A DNA stretch of 64,000 nt. It comes from Galerina marginata. Lineage: Eukaryota > Basidiomycota > Agaricomycetes > Agaricales > Galerinaceae. Below, piece by piece: positions 10,766 to 21,385 of the stretch. Every line of letters starts with the position of its first letter. Within the stretch, counting starts at the first letter, position 1. The stretch covers positions 4,154,001-4,218,000 of the forward strand of contig JAECYW010000001.1 in assembly GCA_023014335.1 (NCBI GenBank), in the 5' to 3' direction. The notes beneath the pieces were generated by a model. It was not told the DNA's origin. It did no database searches and was given only the letters and a program-made list of their open reading frames with translations. The position numbers and the translations under genes are program-made.

Positions 10766-11767
10766 TTGACAAAAACATATCGGCAATGTCGGCTGCATAT
10801 GTTTGGCAACGGCCCCTTGCTGAATTTCGAGCTTGGTGTTCCGGGTTTCCATACGAGCGACCCCAGTTCTTTCGTTGTTCATGCGTCTGCAATAGTTCAG
10901 AGTGGCGCAGGCGCATTTGCTTCCCGAGAATTTCAGAGAAGGGAGTTGATTCTGTCCGAGAAGCCCCTCTTTTCTGTCCAGGAGGTTGTCTCTGAAAGAC
11001 AAAAGCGTGCTTCCGTCGAGGAGAAGGTCCGAGATTTATCTCCAACCCACCTCGATTGCTTCCTTTCTCTCCACAATTCACACACTAATTGTTCGTGTTA
11101 CCCCAACCTGGCCCTGGGGATATATGGGACGAACGCATTTGCTCTTTCTGATGACTCAGGAATCTGTCTGAAGGCCTCAAAATTTAACCACTCGTGCTCC
11201 CCAAACGCAAGGCACTCGTTCAATGCCATCACAGGGGAGTTCCGAATTTATGCTTTGGTTACCATTCCCGTCGGAGAGGAAATTTTTATCACGTACATCA
11301 GTGGTAGAAAGCAATACGGCGAGACGCGGTTATCCAGGCAGAACCTCCTGAGCGCTCGACACTTCACCTGCGCCTGTTCGGTCTGTTCGCTTCCCGAAGC
11401 TGAATCCAAGCTAAGCGACGCCAGGCGCGTAAAGCTCAACGAGCTTTGGGAGAGTATCCCTAGCTTCTTACCCACACAAGGGGAGCAACGTCTGAGGGTA
11501 ATCGTCCAAGGAATTCACTTGCTCAAGGAAGAAGGTTACATGGCGGACGCGGACGATTTCTCCAGCGATGCTGGGGTTGTGTGCGCCTACCACTCTGATT
11601 AGGCCTCAACCAATTATTGGACGCACTTCACATATCAGACAAGAATTGCAGAATTCGGAGAGAATAGTCCGAGGGCTCGGGAGGTTCGTGAGGCGTACCT
11701 CAACCCACTGTCAATCCCAATGGCTGGCGAAGGACCTCCCAAGAATTTTACGACCATTCGTGTATAA
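10766..11767 (+). pseudogene. SMYD-like SET-domain methyltransferase with an in-frame TAG
   Basis: The frame encodes a split-SET protein of the SMYD type, which methylates lysines on histones or other proteins using S-adenosylmethionine. Visible blocks are GAGAFASREFQRRELILSE (start of SET), LGIYGTNAFAL, the cofactor motif NHSCSPNARH, EEIFITYI and the post-SET cysteines CACSVC. The frame stops at TAG 11600-11602 after VCAYHSD, but the same frame runs on for another 54 codons (ASTNYWTHFTYQTRIAEFGENS, then EVREAYLNP) to TAA at 11765-11767. That tail reads like the normal C-terminal helix of these proteins. No GT-AG intron removes the TAG in frame. The SET core is complete, so a shortened 278-residue protein might still fold. 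The start at 10766 is the first ATG; the conserved part begins near residue 40. Confidence 0.75.
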
Positions 11768-12634
11768 GACTTGTATACCCCCATACCAGCATCGTTACGT
11801 CGCCGAATAATGAACTTTGAACAAAGTTTTGATCCTGTGAATACCCTTTAGAAATTGGACGAACTAATTGTTTCGCTTTTAGCTGATGGGAGCGCTAGAT
11901 CTGAAGGAATCCCGGTGGACGGTCTAAAGGCCGAGCACTGGAGGTTCAGGTTGGGTTCAGGCTTTTAACAAGATAACAAAATGGAAACTTCAAACTGAAA
12001 TCGCTGGATTGATGCGCTGTATCATTTATAATCTCCAGGCAGTACAAGAGTAGACAACACGCTGCACGCTGCACGAATGCCGGTTAACTTCTACATACGC
12101 TGGACAGTTGGAACAGCAGATCAGCCCCCGAGTTATACTAAAGACCCTCGACATTGATAGGTGTTCTGGGGATGTCACTACGAGAATGTCCATGTTTGGC
12201 ATGCAGCTTTTGGGGTGTGCATGTGTACACGCCATAGTGGGAAGCGGAGGGACGTAAATAGAAAGCCACGGAGCAAGGTTCAGTCATACTCTTGGGAGAT
12301 AACGGATATTTCATAACAAAATAGCAAGGAGACTGGTGTTGTGGGTAATTTAACGTTGGTCATCGGTAGTTTAGTATTACCCCGAGCTATTATAAAACCC
12401 ATTCTGCGTGAGGTATTTTTGAAATTAAGATACGACGGTTATTTATACGATTGTCTATCCAGCTGCTTACAATCGGACGTGTGAGTCGGAAGTATCGAGG
12501 TATATAACGATGATTGGCATGGCAGATCGAGGGAGAACATCATTTGGGAGAATCATATAAGAACGATGGAATAAACGAGATGGAGAAGATGACCAGTGAT
12601 CCCAATTCAAACTACTCATAGAATCAAATTCATC
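11768..12634. other. Intergenic stretch, nothing supported
   Basis: No conserved frame or repeat was seen between the SET-domain gene and the small secreted protein gene. The last 200 bp presumably hold the promoter of the latter. Confidence 0.4.
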
Positions 12635-12896
12635 ATGAAGCCATCCTACTTGACAAGCCTCTTCGTGGCGATAATTGCATCCCACCAAGTGGCTGCACTT
12701 GCATGCACAACCGACGCTGATTGCGTGCTCTTTGACCCCTGTGCACCCGGTTCCGCTGTGTGCGAGCTACCGTTTTGCAATGCCGGAACATGTCGTGGGC
12801 CTTCGTGTGTTCGAAACAACCGTTTCGGTTGTCCTGTGAGTTGGTTGTTTATAAAATTTAAACAGGAGGAACTAATAAATTATTCCCTTTTAGTGA
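12635..12896 (+). CDS. Small secreted cysteine-rich protein (67 aa)
   Basis: The ATG at 12635 opens a typical secretion signal (MKPSYLTSLFVAIIASHQVAALA). The mature part is about 44 residues with eight cysteines (CTTDADC, then single cysteines to RFGC), which can form four disulfides. An intron with good ends (gtgagt...cttttag, 12836-12893) falls directly after the last proline codon. The second exon starts with TGA, so the stop codon is the whole coding part of exon 2. If the intron were retained the protein would be 90 residues. Proteins of this size and pattern in fungi are secreted, and some act on hosts, competitors or the cell wall. I recognise no specific family. Confidence 0.65.
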
Positions 12897-14034
12897 AACT
12901 AAGTTAAGCTTGGATATGAGTCGGTGGGAGATGGTGGTGGTGGAATGGCAACTACTTGTTATCATGGTTAAAACAAATCGACTTGTCCGTGACACCACAC
13001 CCAGCTGTGGTTCATATTTGGACCTACTGTTTATAGTAAGTGGAACAGGATACGATTAGTCTCGACGGATCTATTCAGAGCAGAGATACATTTGAAATAT
13101 TCGGTAACAACTCCAGGACTCCAGGAGCTGTGCAAGAAACATAAGGAATTATATAGCCGCAGCGCTTATATCATATACGGTGTACACTTAGAATGCTGAG
13201 AGGAGTGAGCGAACCAGTGGACTATTGGACTCTCGACTGAGGCTAAGGTATGTCAGACACGATGTCAAGCATGTCAAGACCCAAGAGATGCTAGACTAGG
13301 ACTACTCTAACAGTCCGAAACTGGTGAAGGTCGGGAAACACCTCGAGCAGTGCGGTAGGCGATGCAAGCGATGGCAAGGCAAAATCACAGGACCGCGCCC
13401 GTCTGCAAACGGAAAGGCTGTGCTATTTATGCTATCTAATCTAATCCGGTCTCGGGAAGCTCGGGCCAGGATCTACCAACATTCTTTGGTAGTCCTTGGA
13501 TAGTCCTTCAATCTAGTCGTCGATTCTTTCCAACCAATTTCCAAACAGAGTAGCGGCATCGCTCCGCCCCCTTTCGCCCATAGCCGTTGTACTCGAGTCT
13601 ATTCCGCTAGCTGGGGCTTCTAACCCCCGCGGAAACACAGGACGCTGTGTTTATATAACTAACAATTGTTGGATATTTTGAGACCAGTGCTTCCTCATAT
13701 GAGATTTTGATGAATAACTGAAATTCACAACCGTCGGTTCTCTAGAATAGTATCCAGAGAAGTAATTTCCGGTACTGATACTGCTATCTCAACCTTTTAT
13801 CCTTATCTGCGGGGAGACCTTCGATGAGTCCTGACGTGATTTCTTCAAACTAACAGAAAGACGATATGGTCTCCTGCTCTCCCACAGACGTCGTACTCTC
13901 TTGAGTATATTTCACTGGGTTGGCTTCTACTCCGCGGAAATACGTGAGACCGTGTTTAGAAGCCTAGAGCGAAGATAAATAAATAGTCTGAGGCACGTCG
14001 AAGCAGTTTCCTCTACCTTTGCATAGTACTCTCA
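12897..14034. other. Gene-free stretch with dispersed and local repeats
   Basis: No gene is supported. About 13300-13480 resembles 45530-45750 (shared cores CAGTCCGA, GAGCAGTGCG and GCTATCTAATCTAATC). About 13610-13660 and 13920-13965 share a local direct repeat (GGCTTCTA, CCGCGGAAA and GTGTTTA in order). These look like remnants of a dispersed element. Confidence 0.5.
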
Positions 14035-16753
14035 ATGTCGGATGCCCACAATATGACTTACGATATAATATTCGCAGGAGGTGTGTGGTCATTATCAGCT
14101 CGTTTCCCATGCCTTATAATTATCTATCAAAGGCGGTGCTTCTGCATGCGTTACAGCTGGGCGTCTCGCGGCAGCGGATTCAACCTTGAAGATCCTTGTA
14201 ATGCATTCTTTCTTTCTAAAACCTTAATTAAGATTGTTTGTTTTTTCATGGTAGATCGTGGAGGCCGGTCCGCGTACTCACGGATTGGAGAATTTCACCC
14301 AGCCTGCCCGCTACTTCAGGAACTTGATTCTTCCTTCGGAAACATTTACATCTCATAAGAGTCGGCCAAGTCAAGCTCTCCTAGGACGTTCACCAGTTGT
14401 TACAACTGGGCGTGCCGTAGGAGGAGGTTCCAGCGTCAACTGTGCGCCTAATTAATATTCTGGCGTTTTGAAACTAAATCTAAGGTCAACAAATAATCAG
14501 TTACTATGTATACCCGAGCTGCTGCCTCAGACTACGACGATTGGGAAACGAAGCACGGCAACAAAGGGTGGAGCTCAAATTATATCATTCCGCTCCTCAA
14601 GAAGGTCTTTATTAATTCTCCACTCTGGCTTACCCATGTCTAATATCCAAGTTATTTTTCTCGTCAGGCCGAAACATATCAACCTGGGTCCACAAACTCG
14701 ACCCACGGCACTTCAGGCCCTATTAAAGTTTCCTACGCCCCTGACTTAACTAACATAGCAGAGGATTTTTTAGAAGTTGCAGCCGCTGTGGATAAAGATA
14801 GAACTGCTACGGACGATACCAACGCCTTCTTCGAGTGTAACAAGTATGGGGTGAGAGAGTCTACATTTCTCTCCTGTATAATTTATTCATCGTATCCATT
14901 ATTTGAAGCGATGGGCAAGGTAATTAAGGAATTGAATAATTCTGAAAGGTTCTTTGCTGATTTTGTAACTTTCCAGGTATATTGATGGTGAAACAGGACG
15001 ACGTTCTGACACCGCTCATCACTACGTCTACAACCAAGTTCACAACACGAATCTTACGGTTCTGGATAGTCACCGAGTGATTCGTGTTGTTTTCGAGTAA
15101 GTTCATAAATCCAGTCAACAGAATATAGGTCTGGAACCTGCTCTTCTTGTTAAAAAAATCCTGCAGGGGGAAACGCGCGGTCGGAATTGAATATGTCAGC
15201 GACATCGTCGGTCGAAATGGAGGCGCAACTGTTCTAATAACAGCTCGAGCTTCGCGTCTTGTCGTTATATCCGCTGGAGCCTTTGGATCGCCCGCCATCC
15301 TCGAAAGGTCGGGGATTGGAGGGAAATCTGTCCTTGAGAAAAATGACGTACAGCAGATTGCCGAGCTGCCTGGAGTAGGAGAGAATTACATGGGTGGGCA
15401 CGGCTTCCTTTATCAATTGAAGAACTTGCTCAAGATAATTCTAGATCATAATTTAATATTTTTGCCATTTGTTGCGACCCAAGATGCAGACTCACTTGAT
15501 GTACTATTCAGAGGAACTCACGAGGAAATAGAACGTAGGAGAGATTCTTTCTTTCCGAGGTCATGAGAGTACTGAATGGACTTCGTAGCATATGCGCAAC
15601 GGTGGTTGAAAGACGGCAAAGGCCTCATGTCCCACAAGTAAGGTGTTACTTCGGCATTTTTTCCATGCGTCTTATGGCTGGGAAATGTAGTGGTATAGAT
15701 TCAGGGATCAAAATGCGACCCAGTGCAGAGGAACTGGCATCCCTGTCTCCTGAATTCGACTATAGGTGGCAGACGTACTTTGCTGACGCACCTGATAAGC
15801 CTGTCATGATTTTTATGCCAATCGCAGCGTAAGCATATTTTATTCTTCTCGAGATACTGACTGTTCATCCCGTTTCATAGGTACGTTGGGTTAAATCCCG
15901 CGGCTCCTCATGGCAAATACTTCAGCATCGGTTATTTCTCGGTCAGACTAAATTCCCTTCATTGGTGACACCAATTCTTACGAGAAATTCAGGGATATCC
16001 TGTCTCTCTGGGAAGCGTCCACATAACGTCCGCGTCAAACCCATACGCTAAATCCGACTTCCATGCTGGTTTCCTTGACAAGTGAGTCAAATCCAATGTT
16101 ATTAATCTCTAACCGAAAATGCAACTCATATCGTACTTGCAGCCCAGCAGACCTCGTCATTTTGAGATGGGCTTATAAAAAGGCGCGAGAGCTTGCTCGT
16201 AGAATGAAGCACTATGCTGGCGACCTCGTCATTGGACACCCAAAATTTAAAGAGGGAAGTAATGCTGCCGTTAAGCAGCCAGCCTCCCCAACGACTTTCT
16301 CCACACCGGAGATTGTTTATACCAAAGAGGACAATGACGCCATCGACCAATATCACAGAGAAACCGGTTTGTATTCGATGCTTCATTTCTGGGATTACTG
16401 CTTATATGTTAGTACAGTCGAGACTACTTGGCATTCTGTACGTGAAATCTACTATTAATGTGTCGTGTAATTCAATTTTCTTATAGATCGGGACTTGCGC
16501 CATGAAACCTCGCGAGAAAGGGGGAGTTGTTGATGAACGTTTGAACGTATATGGCGTTGAAGGCCTCAAGGTTGCAGGTACATATTTCCTTAATTTCGTA
16601 AATGAATTGGCTCAATTGCGATTTAAAATAGATTGCAGCATCACACCAGGTAATGTCGGAGCCAACACCTATAATACAGCAATTGCTATCGGGGAGAAGG
16701 CAGCCGTCATTATAGCAGAGGATCTGGGGATTAAAGGTGTTACAGAGGCGTAA
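14035..16753 (+). CDS. GMC alcohol (methanol) oxidase, FAD-dependent
   Basis: Seventeen exons join to a 608-residue frame without a stop (14035-14080, 14133-14197, 14255-14441, 14501-14604, 14668-14850, 14909-14919, 14977-15096, 15167-15393, 15445-15534, 15589-15637, 15691-15828, 15881-15941, 15993-16081, 16143-16366, 16418-16437, 16487-16577, 16632-16753). The enzyme oxidises short primary alcohols to aldehydes with release of H2O2. Basidiomycete alcohol oxidases use methanol from lignin demethylation. Visible features are the FAD dinucleotide fold FAGGGASACVTAGRLA, GRAVGGGSSVN, YTRAAASDYDDWE, GMC signature 2 GAFGSPAILERSGIG, the catalytic His in TTWHS and the second catalytic residue in GNVGANTYN. 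Length is slightly under the usual 650 residues. Exon 6 is only 11 nt and encodes RWA plus part of the next Arg. The close match to the alcohol-oxidase subfamily makes other GMC enzymes unlikely. Confidence 0.93.
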
Positions 16754-19700
16754 AGGAAACTAACCAATTTTGTAATGTTTATACAATTACCTTTTCAACC
16801 TTGTCGAAGTCGAGACCGAACTTGAAGTTGGAACCGAAGTTGCGACGAAGTTTCCCTACCGTGAAACAAACGCTACTCGATACGGCGTGATACCCGACGC
16901 AATCCCATGCGTAGTAGGCCCTTTTTATAGGCGAAAGCGACGATCAGCATGGGCAAATAGGTTCGCGAGAGAGCCTGTGGACATGGGACGATGGAGATTC
17001 CAAAGAAAGTACGAGCGTTGGGGGCCTAATTTTTCTGTCGGTGAGGCCGGATCACCAACTGAAAGGGACAAATAGTTGACGAGTATAAAAATCAGAGCAG
17101 AAGTATGAGAAGGAGATTGATGCACCAGAGCGATGGAGACACGGGATGGCATTTGAGAAGGACATGACGACAATATATGGGCTGCCGTAACAAAGACCAA
17201 CCAAGAAGGAAGCGCGAAAAGATATGGCGTCAGAACTGTTGGTTCGATTAGTTGGGCATTGACTCCGTGAAACGTAAATTAGTTAACGCTGGTGTCTGAA
17301 AGACAGCGCACATGGACACCGAGAGCCCCTTCAGATCCAGTAACAGTGCACTCAACAATATTCAATCCTTGTACACCAGTGACACGGCAGGGTTGGAAAC
17401 CTCGTTGAGGTCGTCACGGACTTGGGTGCTCTCGGTTGGCCAGGCGCACTAGGGAGGGAGGGAGGAAAGAATGTGTTGTAAGTTTTAAGATCCGCTTCGG
17501 CATTGAGCCTGCCGATTCACCGTGGGACTAAACTGCTGACACTGAAATCGTTTCGTCTTGTCATCACCATTTTCCACCATTTTTCAACTTGGTTATGTTG
17601 CTGTCCATTTGTGTTATCAACGCCTTCCTTTTGGCCATAATGAAGTCCTCGTAGCGTCTGTCTCAAGTCTGTCTTGGCTCTTATGGTTGCGAATACGCAT
17701 TTTTCTGTGATTTTGGCTCGGCGCTTCCCGGATGGTATCTGATGATCACCTCGTCTGTCTAGATTCCAGTTATGAAACGCGTCGTTTTGGACGAGCGCAA
17801 CATTGACGTATCTAATTGCCTTAAGACGCGTTCCTTCTTTTTTCAGGTACAGGACTCCCTCCTTCTTTTCCATCTTGCTGACTGGTGTCCATTAGATTTA
17901 GGAAATAGCTCTCAAAACGGACGGGTTTGCATGACCTAAAAGTAGGCTAAAAGGTTCACTAGAGGTACGTACCATTGAGATTTCCTGTGATTCAAGCACT
18001 TCTCTATGCCTGGTCTGTATTGCCTTTCAGCTTGTATCACCGCCATGCCCTTCTTTTCCTGCAAAATAAATGGGTTTCAAACCATAATCTGTCAAAGCGA
18101 AACTGAGTGCGTATCACTTCATGATGTCGGCTGGTTTTCTTTGGTTGTAATCGATATCATTAAGTCTAGATTTACTCGCGCATGCACACCAACCACAAGT
18201 CTGGATGAATCACCGCCCTACGTTCTGTTTACTCTATCGGTATGCCCGTTCTCTGTCTTTAGACCATCTAGTTCATGAAGTCCTACTGATAATCCCAGTT
18301 TCAAGGTGTTAACCTCCGAGTAATGAGCACCGAACATCTGATGGTAAGAATAAACATGTCCATGGTGATTCTGCCTTATAGTTCCCTATTTACAGGCCCG
18401 ACTTCCGTGCTACATATGCCATTCAGTACGGGTCTGGTCACGACCATTCTATGTTTACTAGGCATTGTGAATCAGCCGCGGCCATTATTCCAGCTCTAAA
18501 TTCGAACTGCGCCTTCTCCAGTGAGGCAACGTCCCGTGGACTAATAATTTAGTCGGTGCGTTTTCAATTTGATCTTACATTCTTCGATTGACTGACAGCG
18601 GATTAGCTGTATCCCGTCGACTAAGTCGCCCTAAGCTCCCAAAAGCCTGTCTCTTTAGCGTAGACTACTAAGTTTAGAGACGGTGGGTGGTTATTCTGCA
18701 AGTGATGTTTAGCCGTCATGTGGTTTTCATCCCGCACTTGCTGTATGTTCGCATTTTCTTCTTTTATTTTGCCACGGGCCACTGAATTGAACCACGATAT
18801 TTCTCTAGGTGCCAATGGAATTACGAAAACGTATTGAAGTGGGAAACCACAACTGGCTAGCGAACAAACATGTCAGGTTCGGCAATGCTGTTTGACGAGC
18901 GAGGAACTTACTCATAAGCTACCGTTGAAGCAAGTAAGTATTTCGGCCCCGTTCCTCATCTCACCATGACACCTTTTATTTTTTCAATGGCTTTCTTTCT
19001 AGACAAACCTGCTTCGGAAACACAATTTCAGTTGATCATTGCCAACGTTCACTCGAGTCCATTCCTGCAGTGCTTATTCAATTGAATGAGTTCCGATGCC
19101 ACATGTGCGCTCCTGGCACGATAGCTCCCTGTGACGCAATCGTCAACGACCCTAGCTTATATCCTTGTCACCACTGCGTAAATACCCACTGTCAATCTTC
19201 TTCTGTCAACGATATTAGCACAAGTAGACGTTGAGAACTTCTTGCGATATATTATTCCGAGTATAACGTTCGGCTGAGCTTCGAGAACACTCAGATGAAC
19301 TACGGAATCTACTCTAAGCATATTTACTCCACGACCTACCCACGGAATGTGGTTGTCTATCTGGCTGCACAAAGTGATCGGACGACAATGAGCGCAATGA
19401 TGACGTAGTGTTCGACATTCGATTCATTTGTGCTCCCCGAGTAGAGTAGCGTCCTGTTAAACTATCACTTCGAACATAGCGAGGCGCCGCATTTTGTGGA
19501 GCTTCGCAATTAACGGATCACCCGGAGCTTCTGTACATGTAAGCTAAACTGTTTTCAACAGAAGTAGGGCTCAACTATGAATTCTTGCCGTCGAGACTTT
19601 GCTTCGTGTACGTACTTAGGTTTGTATGATGGTGTCTATTGCACAAAGTGGAGCCACCCCACCTTGACGAAGCTACAGAGTCCCTGCCAAAAATTCGAGC

Positions 19701-19830
19701 CAGGGCTTTAATTCCACAGACCTTCGTACTTACAATAAAGGCCGTTCAACTTTCAGACCGTAGTAGCACCCCATCCATTCTCACTTCCTCCACAAGAAAA
19801 TTCGGTTATACTAGCCAACTTTGAGAAAAT
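16754..19830. other. Three-kb stretch without a supportable gene
   Basis: Only short, unrelated frames are present (for example 17517-17873 minus). None shows a known domain, signal peptide or splice-consistent extension. It may contain decayed transposon sequence, but no terminal repeats or reverse-transcriptase motifs could be recognised. Confidence 0.4.
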
Positions 19831-20986
19831 ATGCCATTCCGCTATTCCTCACTTTTCGATGATTTCCACGACGACTGTGCTGCGGCCGTCTTTGAATTCG
19901 TTGGGACAACTTTCTTTCTCCTGTTTGGACTTGGTGGGATACAGGCAGCTGCAGCCGATATCGCCACAACTGGTCGCCAGCCCTCCGGAGTAGAGCAGGC
20001 GCTGTATGTTGCAACTTGCATGGGCATGAGTCTGCTCGTGTCGGCTTGGTTATTTTTCCGCGTAACAGGAGGCCTGTTCAATCCTAACGTCTCGCTCGCA
20101 CTTGTTCTGGTCGGGGCCATGGGCCCAGTGCGGTTTGTGTTGTATTGCGTCGCACAGCTGGCGGGTGCAATAGCAGCGTCGGCGATTGTATTGTCTTTGA
20201 CTTCGGCGCCACTCTCAGTGAAGTATGTCGAACCCTACCATTTCTTGTTTATGATCATTGAACTTACATACCTGTGCTCCATCAGTACCTTCTTGCAACA
20301 GGGTACAAGTCGCGCACAGGGTATTTTTATCGAGATGTTCATCACGGCAGCCCTCGTCATATCCGTCCTTATGTTGGCCGCAGAAAAGCACCAGGCAACC
20401 CCATTCGCTCCTGTAAGTTTTTGTCGACGAATTTCCTATGGTAGACTTACGGGTGGAATGCAACAGATTGGAATCGGTTTAACATTGTTCGCTTGCCATC
20501 TGTAAGCAGTTTCGGCGATTTTCCGAAAGTCTAATCTAATCGTATGTCCATGTGTTAGCTTTGCAGTTTTTTATACCGGTGCGGCAATGAACACTGCAAG
20601 AGCGTTCGGACCTGCGGTCATAACTGGGTTCTCCAAGCCGCATCATTGGGTGGTAAGAAGCGCCTTTCATTAGTCTGCTGTTTCGGTGAAATTGAAATTG
20701 TCCTTGACTGCAGTATTGGGTTGGTCCGTTTCTAGGCACTTTACTTGGTGCAAGCATATATGCGGTTCTCAAGCAGTACGTATTCCTTTTCGGTGCTACT
20801 GAGACTCAATGTCATGGCTGATACTTCGACAGCTATCCGTATTGGAGGCTCGTTCCTAAACAGGCGACCATTGATCACCACGAGTCACCCTCTGACCCCG
20901 TTAAGGCGCTGAAAAGTACATTAACAAAAAATAAAGACACAGGGGATGTAGAAAAAGGTGAAAATAGGGGGGTCGTTGACGAATGA
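19831..20986 (+). CDS. Aquaporin/MIP-family channel with altered NPA boxes
   Basis: Five exons (19831-20412, 20467-20501, 20559-20652, 20714-20775, 20833-20986) give 308 residues with the six-helix MIP layout. Helix 1 begins AAAVFEFVGTTFFLLFG. The first pore box reads GGLFNPNVSLAL and the second AAMNTARAFGP. The protein ends with a hydrophilic tail (QATIDHHESPSDPVKALK onward). MIPs conduct water, glycerol or other small solutes through the plasma or internal membranes. The canonical NPA/NPA pair is replaced here by NPN and NTA, which should change the pore centre. The rest of the fold, including the conserved Arg after the second box and the helix 6 region WVGPFLGTLLGA, is intact, so this looks like a functional divergent channel rather than a pseudogene. 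Confidence 0.88.
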
Positions 20987-21180
20987 ATGGATGTGCCTTA
21001 GATGATGTTTCGGACACTCGCACGAGACCAGACGCACCTAGACGCACCAAACGATAGTTAGTGATCAGTTTCAATTTGAGACCAAAATCAGTTTGTACCT
21101 ATGCTCCGACTCAACGAATGCAAGGAATCATTTTACGACACATCGATTCGCCGATAGTAGAAGAATATTTTCTTGGTGCA

Positions 21181-21385
21181 CCAGCTATAGCATGCTCGTA
21201 ATCCACTGCAGGTTTTACAAAACCAAAACGAATGTTGAGACTGGTTGAAACGAAAGGCTCGTTTTTGTCTGGGTTGGAGCACTGGCAGAGGTCAACGTAT
21301 AGTCGAAAGCAGGATAACTAGCTGCATAAATGTCCGTGTCAGTTGGGTAAGAAAGGACTTATATCTGGCTGCGGACATACCTTGA
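21181..21385. repeat. Left flanking direct repeat of the 21-30 kb array
   Basis: This block shares long matches with 29332-29556 in the same orientation: ATAGCATGCTCGTAATCCA, GGATAACTAGCTGC and TTATATCTGGCTGCGG followed by CATACCTTG. The copies differ by scattered substitutions and small gaps. On the minus strand both can be read as SYPxxDY-like codons, so it may derive from an exon of a duplicated gene. Confidence 0.8.

Noticed and set aside
11533..11602. Intron that would remove the TAG in the SET-domain gene
   Set aside because: The only GT-AG pair of sensible length (from the GT after GAAG to the AG of the TAG) shifts the frame of the conserved downstream codons.
13825..13850. Hammerhead-like string GATGAGTCCTGACG
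   Set aside because: The CTGATGAG core and the closing GAAA are missing, and flanking stems do not pair.
17517..17873. 118-codon minus-strand frame rich in Lys/Arg
   Set aside because: No family was recognised and there is no extension through introns. Surrounding frames are broken.
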